Shown in pieces: positions 1 to 7,281 of a stretch of 32,905 nt of DNA; within the stretch, counting starts at the first letter, position 1, and each line of letters opens with the position of its first letter. The notes under the pieces were generated by a model. The model was given only the letters and a program-made list of their open reading frames with translations, was not told the DNA's origin and did no database searches. The translations under genes were made by a program, and so were the position numbers. This DNA is from Acidobacteriota bacterium (GTDB lineage: Bacteria; Acidobacteriota; Thermoanaerobaculia; Multivoradales; JAGPDF01): positions 1-32,905 of the forward strand of contig WYBK01000262.1 in NCBI GenBank assembly GCA_011525905.1. Direction: 5' to 3'.

Positions 1-1574
1 CTGGCGTTGATCTGCAGCCGTCGGCCCGCCGGGCTCGCCGGATCCTCGACCATCTCGTAGACCGCCGCCGGGCAGAAACGCGTGCAGGGATTGGCGAACT
101 CACGCGCGCAGCGGTCGACGCAGATCGACGTGTCGGCGACCAGCAGATGGACGGGCTGGTCCTCCTCGTGGGTCGTGCCGGAGTTGTAGACGTCGCCCAA
201 CCGGTCGAAGGTGAGCGTGCCGTCGACCGGCACCGGCGGCGCCGGACGGTAGTCGGAACGCTCGGCGTCGAGCCGTCGCATGCGCGCGTGCCCCGGCTCG
301 CCCGCGAGTCGGTCGAGCACCCCGAAGCCGCGGCCGCCCGAGATCGAGGCCAGCGCCGCGTTGACCAGGCCGTCGAAGCCGCCGCGCTCGAACCCCTGGT
401 GGAAGTTGCGGCTCCCCCAGAGCTCGCGGCGCGCCCAGCTCGTCTCGAAGCGGCGCGGGTAGTCCGCGCCGGCTTCGGCCAGCGGCCGCCCGGCGACCGC
501 GGCGGCGAAGATCGCTTCGGCGGCGAGCATGCCCGACTTCATCGCCAGGTGGATCCCCTTGAGCCGCTCGCCGTTCAGAAAGCCGCCCGAGTCGCCGATC
601 AGGCAGAAGCCGGGTCCGCCGAGGCGCGGCATCGCCCAGAAGCCCCCCTCCGGAATCGCCTTGGCGCCGTAGTAGGCCATCTTGCCCCCGTCGAGCAGCT
701 TGCGCAGCGCCGGGTGGGTCTTGAAGCGCTGGAATTCGAGGTGGGGGTCGGTCCAGGGGTTCTCGTAGTCGAGGCCGACGACCAGGCCGACGATCAGCTG
801 CTGGTCGCGCATGCCGTAGAGGAAGCCGCCGCCGAACAGGTCGGGCCAGAGGGGCCAGCCCATCGTGTGCCAGATCTCGCCCGCCTCGAAGCGCCCCGCC
901 GGCAGGTCCCAGACCTCCTTCAAGCCGATCGCGTAGACCTGCGGGTTCCTGCCGGCCGACAGGCCGAGCCGCGCCTCGAGCTGCTTGGCGAGCGTGCCGC
1001 GGGGCCCCTCGCCGAGCAGCGTCACCTGGGAGCGCACGTCGACGCCGGGCTCGAAGTTGGCCTTGGGCCGGCCATCCTTGCCGATACCCCGGTCGCCGGT
1101 GCGCACGCCGACCACGCGCTCGCCGTCGAGCAGGATCTCCCGCCCGGAGAACTCGCAGAAGATGTCGACCCCGAGCGCCTCCGCCTCCTTGGCCAGCCAC
1201 TTGACCAGCTTGCCGAGCGAGGCGACGTGCTTGCCCCGGTTGCGCAGCGGCGGCGGCAGCACCGGGATCTCGCGCGCCTTGCTGCCGGTCATCCACCAGA
1301 GGTGCTCGCGCTCGATCGTCGCCTCGAAGGGCACTTCGCCGAGCTTCTCGGGGAAGAGCTCCGAAAACGCTCGCGGGTCGACGACCGCGCCCGAGAGCGC
1401 GTGCGCGCCGATCTCCGAGCCCTTCTCGAGCACGGCGATCGAGAGCTCGAGCTTGCGCTCGGCGGCGGCGTTGTGGCGGGCGAGAAGGCGGGCGAGGTGG
1501 CAGGCGCCGGCCAGGCTGGCGGGGCCGGCGCCGACGAAGAGGACGTCGATCTCGAGGGTTTCGCGCTCGGTCAT
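1..1574 (-). CDS. Electron transfer flavoprotein-ubiquinone oxidoreductase (ETF-QO), 3' truncated by window edge
   Basis: A continuous reading frame of 524 codons starts at ATG 1574 and runs off the left edge without a stop. The N-terminus has the FAD-binding dinucleotide fold (DVLFVGAGPASLAGA, residues 11-25). The middle shows ETF-QO features such as the GEGPRGTLAKQLE stretch and GDSGGFLNGERLKGIHLAMKSG. Near the edge the frame reads CTRFCPAAVYEMVEDP followed by GRRLQINA, which in this family directly precedes the NCVHCKTCDI ligands of the C-terminal [4Fe-4S] cluster; those ligands lie outside the window. The enzyme passes electrons from reduced ETF (fatty-acid and amino-acid oxidation) to the membrane quinone pool. 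Extra cysteines (SICVDRC, NPC) precede the usual cluster region, as I recall for some non-proteobacterial ETF-QOs. It diverges from the S46 peptidase gene and probably has its own promoter at 1612-1617. Identity is firm. Confidence 0.94.
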   Translation of the reverse strand, partial: MTERETLEIDVLFVGAGPASLAGACHLARLLARHNAAAERKLELSIAVLEKGSEIGAHALSGAVVDPRAFSELFPEKLGEVPFEATIEREHLWWMTGSKAREIPVLPPPLRNRGKHVASLGKLVKWLAKEAEALGVDIFCEFSGREILLDGERVVGVRTGDRGIGKDGRPKANFEPGVDVRSQVTLLGEGPRGTLAKQLEARLGLSAGRNPQVYAIGLKEVWDLPAGRFEAGEIWHTMGWPLWPDLFGGGFLYGMRDQQLIVGLVVGLDYENPWTDPHLEFQRFKTHPALRKLLDGGKMAYYGAKAIPEGGFWAMPRLGGPGFCLIGDSGGFLNGERLKGIHLAMKSGMLAAEAIFAAAVAGRPLAEAGADYPRRFETSWARRELWGSRNFHQGFERGGFDGLVNAALASISGGRGFGVLDRLAGEPGHARMRRLDAERSDYRPAPPVPVDGTLTFDRLGDVYNSGTTHEEDQPVHLLVADTSICVDRCAREFANPCTRFCPAAVYEMVEDPASPAGRRLQINA

Positions 1575-1611
1575 GTCGTGTCGGTCGCGGATCGTCCCGA
1601 AGGGCCGGAAA

Positions 1612-1617
1612 ATGCTA
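1612..1617 (-). promoter_or_regulatory. Candidate -10 element (TAGCAT) for the ETF-QO gene
   Basis: On the - strand the hexamer TAGCAT lies 37 nt upstream of ATG 1574 in otherwise very GC-rich DNA. No convincing -35 box is visible. It fits the TAnnnT pattern seen before most genes of this window. Confidence 0.4.
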
Positions 1618-1686
1618 CCACGCGCTCTCCGCGCGAACGGGGGCGGCCCGCCCCGGCGGGTCGGCGGCGCCGGCGCGGCACGCGGC

Positions 1687-1692
1687 TACCAT
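1687..1692 (+). promoter_or_regulatory. Candidate -10 element (TACCAT) for the S46 peptidase gene
   Basis: TACCAT lies on the + strand about 72 nt before the chosen TTG start at 1765, leaving a leader of about 65 nt with a Shine-Dalgarno sequence. No clear -35 box is visible. The 190-bp divergent gap (1575-1764) holds this element and the one for ETF-QO, and nothing else I recognise. Confidence 0.4.
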
Positions 1693-1764
1693 CGGAGCGC
1701 GGACCGGCGCGCCCGCAGGCCAGCGACGCGCCACCTCTTCGGAGGCTCCGACCGGGAGGCCCCC

Positions 1765-3921
1765 TTGAAGCTCCACGTCCTGTCGCTCGCGCTGCCGCTG
1801 CTCGCCGCTCCGCTGACCGCGGAGGAGGGGATGTGGCTGCCTCGTCAGATTCCCCTGCTGGCGCCGCAGCTCGCCGCCGCCGGCCTCGAGCTCGAACCGC
1901 GACGGCTCGCCGAGCTGACCGGCGATCCGCTCGGCGCCGTCGTCTCGCTCGGCGGCTGCAGCGCCTCGTTCGTCTCCTCCGAGGGGCTGATCGTCACCAA
2001 TCACCACTGCATCACGCGGACGCTGCAGTACAACTCGACTCCGGAGCGCGACCTGGTCGCCGACGGCTTCCTGGCGGCGACGCGTGCCGACGAGCCGCAG
2101 GCGGCCCCCGGCTCCTACGTCTACGTGACCACCGAGCTGCGCGACGTCACCGCGGAGGTGCTGGCCGGCCTCTCCGAGGAGGTGCCCGACGCCGAGTGGG
2201 ACGCGCGCGTCGAACGGCGGAGCCGCGAGCTGGTCGACGCCTGCGAGGCGCCCGGCGGCGTGCGCTGCCGGGTGGCGAGCTTCTACGAGGGCGCCCTCTT
2301 TCTCGAGATCGGCCAGATCGAGATCCGGGACGTCCGGCTGGTCTACGCGCCGGCCGAGGCGATCGGCAACTTCGGCGGCGAGATCGACAACTGGATGTGG
2401 CCGCGCCACACCGGCGACTGGGGCTTCCTGCGCGCCTACGTCGGCCCGGACGGGCGCCCCGCCGATCCCTCTCCGGCGAACGTCCCCTATCGGCCGCGCC
2501 GCTGGCTCGAGGTCTCGACCGAGGGCGTGGAGGAGGGGGATCTGGTCTGGATCGCCGGCTATCCGGGCCGCACCTACCGCTACCGGACGGCGGCCGAGGT
2601 ACGCGCGGCTCGCGAGTTCGAGATGCCGGAGTACGTCCGCTGGGCGCGCGCCCTGATCACGCTGCTCGAGCGGGAGGACGAACGGGGGCGCGAGGTCGCG
2701 CTCGCCAACTACGGCCGGCAGCGCGGCTACGCCAACGCCATGAAGAAGTACGAGGGCATCCTGCTCGGCCTGCGCGACGGCGCGGTCGAGCGGCAGCGAG
2801 CCGAGCGCGAAGCGGCGATGCGCGCGGCCGACGGCCTCGGCCCGGCGACCGCCGACGTGCTCGACCAGCTCGCGGCGTGGACGGCGCGCGGACGGGAACG
2901 GGAGCGGCTCGATCACGCTCTCGATTGGCTGGGTCGCAGCTCACCGATGCTCGACCAGGCGATCGAGCTCTGGCGCTTCGCCGAGGAGCGCGCGAAGCCG
3001 GACCTCGAGCGCGCTGAGGGCTATCGGGAGCGCGACCGCACCCGATTCGAGCAGGCGCTCGCGCGCGCGCAGCGCTCGATCGAGCCGGGCAGCGACCGCG
3101 CGACGCTGCGCTGGGCGCTCGAGCAGGCGCTCGATCTGCCCGCCGGCCAGCGGATCGCGGCGCTCGACCGCAAGCTCGCCGCGACCGCCGTTCCGGACGA
3201 CGCGGCGCGCCTGGAGGCGCTGCTCGATACCCTCTACGGCGGCACCCGCATCGGCGACCTGGCGGAGCGCCAGAGGATGGCGGCCGAGACGGGCGAGCGG
3301 CTCGCCGCGCGCGGCGACGCGATGCTCGACTTCGCGCGCGAGCTCGCTCCCGAGCTGGCGGCGCGGCGCGCCTTCGAGGGCGAGCGGCGTGGCGCCATGC
3401 TGCGCCTGCGGCCCCGCTACCTCGGCGCGCTCGAACGCGCCGAGGGGGGCCGTCTCTACCCGGACGCCAACTCGACGCTGCGCTTCACCTATGGCGTGGT
3501 GACCGGCTACGCCCCCCGCGACGCCGTGCGCTACCTGCCGCGCACGACGCTCGGCGGCCTGCTCGCCAAAGCGACCGGCCAGAAGCCGTTCGCGCCGCCG
3601 GCGACGCTGCTCGCGGCCGCCGGACGCGTGCCGCGTCCGTACATCGACTCCAGGCTCGGCGACGTCCCGGTCGACTTCCTCTCGACCTGCGACATCACCG
3701 GCGGCAACTCCGGCTCGCCGACGCTCGACGCCCGCGGCCGGCTGGTCGGGCTGGCCTTCGACGGCAACTACGAGGGCGTAGTCTCCGACTACCGGTTCGA
3801 CTCGGAGCTCGCGCGCACCATCCAGGTCGACGCCACTTACATGCGCTTCGTGATGGACGCGGTCGACCGGGCGCACCACCTCTTGCGCGAGATGGGGCTG
3901 CCGGTCTACACGGCAGAGTAG
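1765..3921 (+). CDS. Secreted S46-family dipeptidyl-peptidase (DPP7-like)
   Basis: The protein has 718 residues, the usual S46 length. It should release dipeptides from oligopeptide N-termini in the periplasm or outside the cell. The TTG start at 1765 is chosen because GGGAGG lies 5 nt upstream and it yields a signal peptide (KLHVLSLALPLLAAPLTA, likely cleaved before EEGMW). The trypsin-like catalytic residues are visible: His81 in TNHHC, an Asp in the EIDNWMWPRHTGDW stretch (Asp218, or less likely Asp208), and Ser649 in GGNSGSP. Eighteen residues after Ser649, in AFDGNYE, is Gly667. By alignment this is the position that is Gly in DPP7 (hydrophobic P1) and Arg in DPP11 (acidic P1), so DPP7-like specificity is inferred. 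The frame stays open far upstream, but that is a GC artefact. It converges with the next gene with 10 bp between stops. Confidence 0.93.
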   Translation: MKLHVLSLALPLLAAPLTAEEGMWLPRQIPLLAPQLAAAGLELEPRRLAELTGDPLGAVVSLGGCSASFVSSEGLIVTNHHCITRTLQYNSTPERDLVADGFLAATRADEPQAAPGSYVYVTTELRDVTAEVLAGLSEEVPDAEWDARVERRSRELVDACEAPGGVRCRVASFYEGALFLEIGQIEIRDVRLVYAPAEAIGNFGGEIDNWMWPRHTGDWGFLRAYVGPDGRPADPSPANVPYRPRRWLEVSTEGVEEGDLVWIAGYPGRTYRYRTAAEVRAAREFEMPEYVRWARALITLLEREDERGREVALANYGRQRGYANAMKKYEGILLGLRDGAVERQRAEREAAMRAADGLGPATADVLDQLAAWTARGRERERLDHALDWLGRSSPMLDQAIELWRFAEERAKPDLERAEGYRERDRTRFEQALARAQRSIEPGSDRATLRWALEQALDLPAGQRIAALDRKLAATAVPDDAARLEALLDTLYGGTRIGDLAERQRMAAETGERLAARGDAMLDFARELAPELAARRAFEGERRGAMLRLRPRYLGALERAEGGRLYPDANSTLRFTYGVVTGYAPRDAVRYLPRTTLGGLLAKATGQKPFAPPATLLAAAGRVPRPYIDSRLGDVPVDFLSTCDITGGNSGSPTLDARGRLVGLAFDGNYEGVVSDYRFDSELARTIQVDATYMRFVMDAVDRAHHLLREMGLPVYTAE

Positions 3922-3931
3922 CGCGGCACGC

Positions 3932-5722
3932 TCAGCGGCCGCGGCGGATGGCGAGGATGGCGGCGAGGGCGAACAGGGGGCCCCAGAGGTAGGGCGGCGC
4001 CTCGAAGGCGGCGAGGATCGCCCCGGCGACCAGACAGAAGCCCGCGAACATCGTGCCGCGCATGCCGGCGAACGGGTTCTCCGAGGGCCGCGTCGTCGCC
4101 TGCTCGAGCGCGCGCAGCCCGGCGCTGATCAGCATCGGGACCTTGACCAGGGTGTCGAGCAGCTCGGGCGCCCCCTGCAGCCCTTCGCGGGCCAGGCGGA
4201 AGGGGTTGACCTGTTGCAGCAGGACGGCGTTCAGGTGGCGCTGCGAGACGGCGGCGACGTCGAGGTGCGGGTCGAGCATGCGGCCGACGGTCTCGAAGGT
4301 GACGATTGCCTTGACCATCAGCACCAGCTCGAGCGGGAAGTACATCCGGTAGCGCACGCCGCGCGAGACCGACTCGAGGATCAGGTGGCCGAGCGTCGAG
4401 GAGTCGTCGGCGGCGTGCCGCCGCCAGCGCCGGGCGATGTCGGCGACCTCGCGGGCGAAGCCTTGGGAATCGGCCTTGGGTCCCGCCTGCGCGATGCCGG
4501 CGAGATAGCGCGCGGCGGTTTCCGCCTCGCCCAGCACCAGGCAGTAGAAGTAGAGCAGCAGGTGGCGGCGCAGGTGCTCGTCGAAACGCCCGACCTGTCC
4601 CAGGTCGATGAAGCCGACGCGGCCGCTCGAGAGCACCAGCAGATTGCCCGGGTGCAGGTCGGCGTGGAAGAAGCCGTCGCGATAGAGCATGCGAATGACC
4701 GCGCCGGCACCGAGGTCGATCGCCCGCGCGCGATCGTCGGGCGGCAGCTCGGCGGCCTCGGCCGTCCCCGGCTTGACGCCCCGCAGGTACTCCATGCAGA
4801 GCAGGTTCGCCGTGCTGTGGGCGCGCAGGATGCGCGGGAAGACGACGTCGGGCTGGTCGGCGAAGTTGGCGGCGAAGACCTCGGCGTTGTCGGCCTCGAG
4901 CTCGAGGTCCACCTCGCGCAGGATGTAGTAGGTGAAGTCCTCGATCGCCCGGCGAGGGCGGAAGCGGGGCAAGACCCAGTTGAGCAGCCGGCCGACGCCG
5001 CGCAGCAGCGCGAGGTCCCGGCGCAGCAGCTCGCGAATCCCCGGCTTGACCAGCTTCAGCACGACCGCCTGGCCGTCGTGGGTGCCGGCGCGGTGTGCCT
5101 GGCCGATCGAAGCCGAGCCGATCGGCCGCGTCTCGATGTAGGAGAAGACCTCCGCGGGGTCGCGCCCCAGCTCCTGGCCGACCAGCTCGACGAAGCGGGC
5201 GTGGGGGAGCGCCGGCAGCCGGTCGAGCAGGCCGGCGAGCTCGCGGGTCACGGAGTCGGGGAGCAGGTCCTGGCGCAGCGCGAGCAACTGGCCGAGCTTG
5301 ACGTAGGTCGGTCCGAGCCGCTCCATGCGCCGGCGCAGCTGAGCGGCGAAAGGCAGCTCGATCAGCTCGGGGTCGACGAAGGGGCGGGTGAAGAAGTTGA
5401 CGAAGCGCTCGGCGCGGTAGCGCAAGCCGCGCCGTTCGAGCTCGGACAGCTCGCGCAGCCGCGCGGCGAGCCCCCCGGCGAGCAGTCCGAGGGCCTGCTT
5501 GTAGGTCACGAGAAGCCGGCGCAGATAGCCCTGCGGCCTCGGCTCGACGTAGACCTCGTACTCCTCGGGAGCGGCGTGGACGAACTCGCGCGGCGCTTCG
5601 CTCTCCGTGGGCGGGGGGACGGGGTCGAGGGCCATGGCAGGCGGGCCGCGGCGGCCGTTCGCCTCCTGCGGCCCGGCTTCGGCCGCGCGGAATGCGCCCG
5701 GGCGGAAGTCGGCCCGGCTCAT
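3932..5722 (-). CDS. ABC1/UbiB (AarF) family kinase-like membrane protein
   Basis: Up to 596 residues. The family's atypical kinase fold is clear: the extended KxGQ motif (YVKLGQLLALRQDLLP, KLGQ at 142-145), the Ala/Gly-rich nucleotide loop (SASIGQAH, 203-210), the ATP-site lysine (VVLKLVKPG, Lys223), the catalytic-loop equivalent HADLHPGN and the DFG equivalent FIDLGQVG. Two hydrophobic segments at the C-terminus (GTMFAGFCLVAGAILAAFEA and YLWGPLFALAAILAI) anchor it in the membrane. In proteobacteria UbiB supports ubiquinone biosynthesis, and other members act on isoprenoid lipids; the substrate here is unknown. The start is uncertain. ATG 5722 overlaps a TAACAT -10-like hexamer, which would put it upstream of the transcript start, so ATG 5635 (Met30) may be the real start. 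Residues 1-50 are low in conserved features. Confidence 0.9.
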   Translation of the reverse strand: MSRADFRPGAFRAAEAGPQEANGRRGPPAMALDPVPPPTESEAPREFVHAAPEEYEVYVEPRPQGYLRRLLVTYKQALGLLAGGLAARLRELSELERRGLRYRAERFVNFFTRPFVDPELIELPFAAQLRRRMERLGPTYVKLGQLLALRQDLLPDSVTRELAGLLDRLPALPHARFVELVGQELGRDPAEVFSYIETRPIGSASIGQAHRAGTHDGQAVVLKLVKPGIRELLRRDLALLRGVGRLLNWVLPRFRPRRAIEDFTYYILREVDLELEADNAEVFAANFADQPDVVFPRILRAHSTANLLCMEYLRGVKPGTAEAAELPPDDRARAIDLGAGAVIRMLYRDGFFHADLHPGNLLVLSSGRVGFIDLGQVGRFDEHLRRHLLLYFYCLVLGEAETAARYLAGIAQAGPKADSQGFAREVADIARRWRRHAADDSSTLGHLILESVSRGVRYRMYFPLELVLMVKAIVTFETVGRMLDPHLDVAAVSQRHLNAVLLQQVNPFRLAREGLQGAPELLDTLVKVPMLISAGLRALEQATTRPSENPFAGMRGTMFAGFCLVAGAILAAFEAPPYLWGPLFALAAILAIRRGR

Positions 5723-5726
5723 GTTA
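5721..5726 (-). promoter_or_regulatory. Candidate -10 element (TAACAT) overlapping the first ATG of the UbiB-type gene
   Basis: TAACAT on the - strand shares two bases with the ATG at 5722. If it is a working -10 element, transcription starts inside the annotated frame and Met30 at 5635 becomes the likely start. It sits in a 71-bp divergent region opposite the TAGGTT at 5764-5769. Confidence 0.3.
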
Positions 5727-5763
5727 GCCCATCGCGACCGCGCCGGCGCCGGCCGCGCTGGTG

Positions 5764-5769
5764 TAGGTT
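5764..5769 (+). promoter_or_regulatory. Candidate -10 element (TAGGTT) for the DUF445 gene
   Basis: TAGGTT lies 24 nt before ATG 5794. It fits the recurrent TAnnnT pattern, and no -35 box is recognisable. Confidence 0.35.
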
Positions 5770-5793
5770 CGGCGGCGCGAGAAGCGCGCCCGA

Positions 5794-7008
5794 ATGAGCC
5801 TCCCCTTCGATCTCGAGATCCTCAAGCTCGCGAGCATCCCGGTGACCGCCGCCCTCGTGGGTTGGATCACCAACTGGCTCGCGATCAGGATGACCTTCCA
5901 TCCGCTGCGCTTCCTCGGCATCGCCCCCTGGCTCGGCTGGCAGGGGATCGTGCCGCGCAAGGCGGAGAAGATGGCGCGCATCTTCGTCGACTCCTCGATG
6001 CAGCGGCTCGGCTCGGTGCCCGAGCTGTTCGAGGGGATGGAGCCGGAGGTGATCGCGCGCCACGTGCAGCAGGTCTTGCGGCCGCGCCTCGAGCACTACA
6101 CCGACGACGTCATGATCGCGAGCAAGGGCGAGGCCTGGGAGCGCGCGCCGCTCGCCGTCCGGCGGCGCGTCTACCAGGCGGTCGACGAGCAGTTGCCCCG
6201 GCTGGTGCAGAACACCCTCGCCGACGTCGGCGAGCACCTCGAGAGCCTGCTCGACTTCCGGCACATGGTGATCACCCGTCTGGTCCAGGACCGGCGCCTG
6301 CTCAATCGGCTCTTCCTCGAGAGCGGCGCGCGGGAGTTCCGCTTCCTGATCGACTCGGGGCTCTATTTCGGCTTCCTCTTCGGCCTCGTCCAGCTGGTCA
6401 CCTGGTTGCTCGTGCCCGGCCAGTGGCAGCTGCCGATCTACGGCGCGGTGGTCGGCTGGGCGACCAACTGGCTGGCGCTCAACCTCGTCTTCCGCCCGCT
6501 CGAGCCCCGCCGCGTCGGCCCGTTCGTCGTCCAGGGGCTATTCCTGCGGCGGCAGAAGGAGGTCGCTGCGGTCTGGTGCGCGATCGTGACGCGCGAGATC
6601 CTGACGATCCGCCGCTTCATGTCTTCGATGATCACCGGCCCGCACGGCGCGCGGACGCGGCAGACGCTGCTCGAGCATCTCGAGCCGGTGATCCAGGAAG
6701 CGTTGGCCGCGGCCGGGCCGCTGGCGCAGCTGTCGCTGCGCGCGGGCGACCTGCAGAAGATCACCCGCAACTTCGGACGCAAGGCGATCGAGATCTCGGC
6801 CGACCCGTTCGAGGACGAGCGCTTCAACGAGGAGCGCTCGCAGGTGATCGAGCGGATGCTGCGCGAGCGGATGGAGGCGATGCCGCCGGAGCAGTTCCAG
6901 GATCTGCTGCGCCCCTGCTTCAAGGAGGACGAGTGGATCCTGATCCTGCTCGGCGCCCTGCTCGGTTTCCTGGCCGGCGTCGCGCAGATCTATTTCGTCT
7001 TCGGCTGA
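5794..7008 (+). CDS. DUF445 family membrane protein
   Basis: 404 residues. The family hallmark occurs twice: GWITNWLA at residues 23-30 and GWATNWLA at 221-228, each in a hydrophobic segment and each followed by a short basic/aromatic run (IRMTFHPL and LNLVFRPL). This suggests an internal duplication typical of DUF445 proteins. A further hydrophobic segment precedes the second copy (GLYFGFLFGLVQLVTWLLV), and a last one ends the protein (ILILLGALLGFLAGVAQIYFVF). Between them lie long amphipathic helices. The molecular function of the family is not established. The gene diverges from the UbiB-type gene with a 71-bp gap, so they may share a control region. The ribosome-binding site is weak (GAGAAG about 8 nt before the ATG). 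Confidence 0.88.
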   Translation: MSLPFDLEILKLASIPVTAALVGWITNWLAIRMTFHPLRFLGIAPWLGWQGIVPRKAEKMARIFVDSSMQRLGSVPELFEGMEPEVIARHVQQVLRPRLEHYTDDVMIASKGEAWERAPLAVRRRVYQAVDEQLPRLVQNTLADVGEHLESLLDFRHMVITRLVQDRRLLNRLFLESGAREFRFLIDSGLYFGFLFGLVQLVTWLLVPGQWQLPIYGAVVGWATNWLALNLVFRPLEPRRVGPFVVQGLFLRRQKEVAAVWCAIVTREILTIRRFMSSMITGPHGARTRQTLLEHLEPVIQEALAAAGPLAQLSLRAGDLQKITRNFGRKAIEISADPFEDERFNEERSQVIERMLRERMEAMPPEQFQDLLRPCFKEDEWILILLGALLGFLAGVAQIYFVFG

Positions 7009-7011
7009 GGC

Positions 7012-7044
7012 GTGTCGACACCGTCTCCGGCACCTGCCCGGGCA
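7012..7044. repeat. Two short perfect palindromes just after the DUF445 stop
   Basis: GTGTCGACAC (7012-7021) and TGCCCGGGCA (7035-7044) are perfect 10-bp palindromes starting 3 bp after the DUF445 stop codon. They may form the 3' end structure of that transcript or be part of the extragenic repeat cluster that continues to 7179. There is no U-tract. Confidence 0.4.
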
Positions 7045-7114
7045 CCGCCGGAATGGGGACTGGCTCCAACTGGGTGCAACGCTCGCCCGAGCAGCACGCT
7101 GACGACCTCTGTGC

Positions 7115-7179
7115 GTGTCCCCCGAAAGTGTCCCCGGTACGTGTCCCCCGTGCGTGTCCCCCGCAGGTGTCCCTGGCCT
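7115..7179 (+). repeat. Five 13-bp tandem units with GTGTCCCC core
   Basis: GTGTCCC recurs at 7115, 7128, 7141, 7154 and 7167, a strict 13-bp period. Four units read GTGTCCCC and the last reads GTGTCCCT. The final three bases of each unit vary (AAA, TAC, TGC, CAG, CCT). The array lies between the DUF445 stop and the M16 peptidase gene, upstream of the candidate -10 at 7218. The core is also found in the arms of the hairpins at 22028-22064 and 25251-25287. Confidence 0.85.
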
Positions 7180-7217
7180 GGGGGCGCCGCGGGCGCAACC
7201 TGGGGGCTCCTGGATCG

Positions 7218-7223
7218 TAGATT
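7218..7223 (+). promoter_or_regulatory. Candidate -10 element (TAGATT) for the M16 peptidase gene
   Basis: TAGATT lies 58 nt before ATG 7282 and 38 nt after the 13-bp repeat array, so the array would sit at about -45 to -110 from the transcript start. No -35 box is recognisable. Confidence 0.4.
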
Positions 7224-7281
7224 CCTCGACCCCGCCGCGCTCCGCGGCTCGTAGACCGTCTTTCTCGTCCCGGGAGGACCC

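Noticed and set aside
147-3017. A long + strand frame antisense to ETF-QO and running into the S46 gene in another frame
   Set aside because: No domain or start signal. ETF-QO on the - strand and S46 in a different + frame explain the region fully.
7012-7281. CRISPR array in the 13-bp tandem repeat
   Set aside because: Units are too short, spacers are absent and there are no cas genes.
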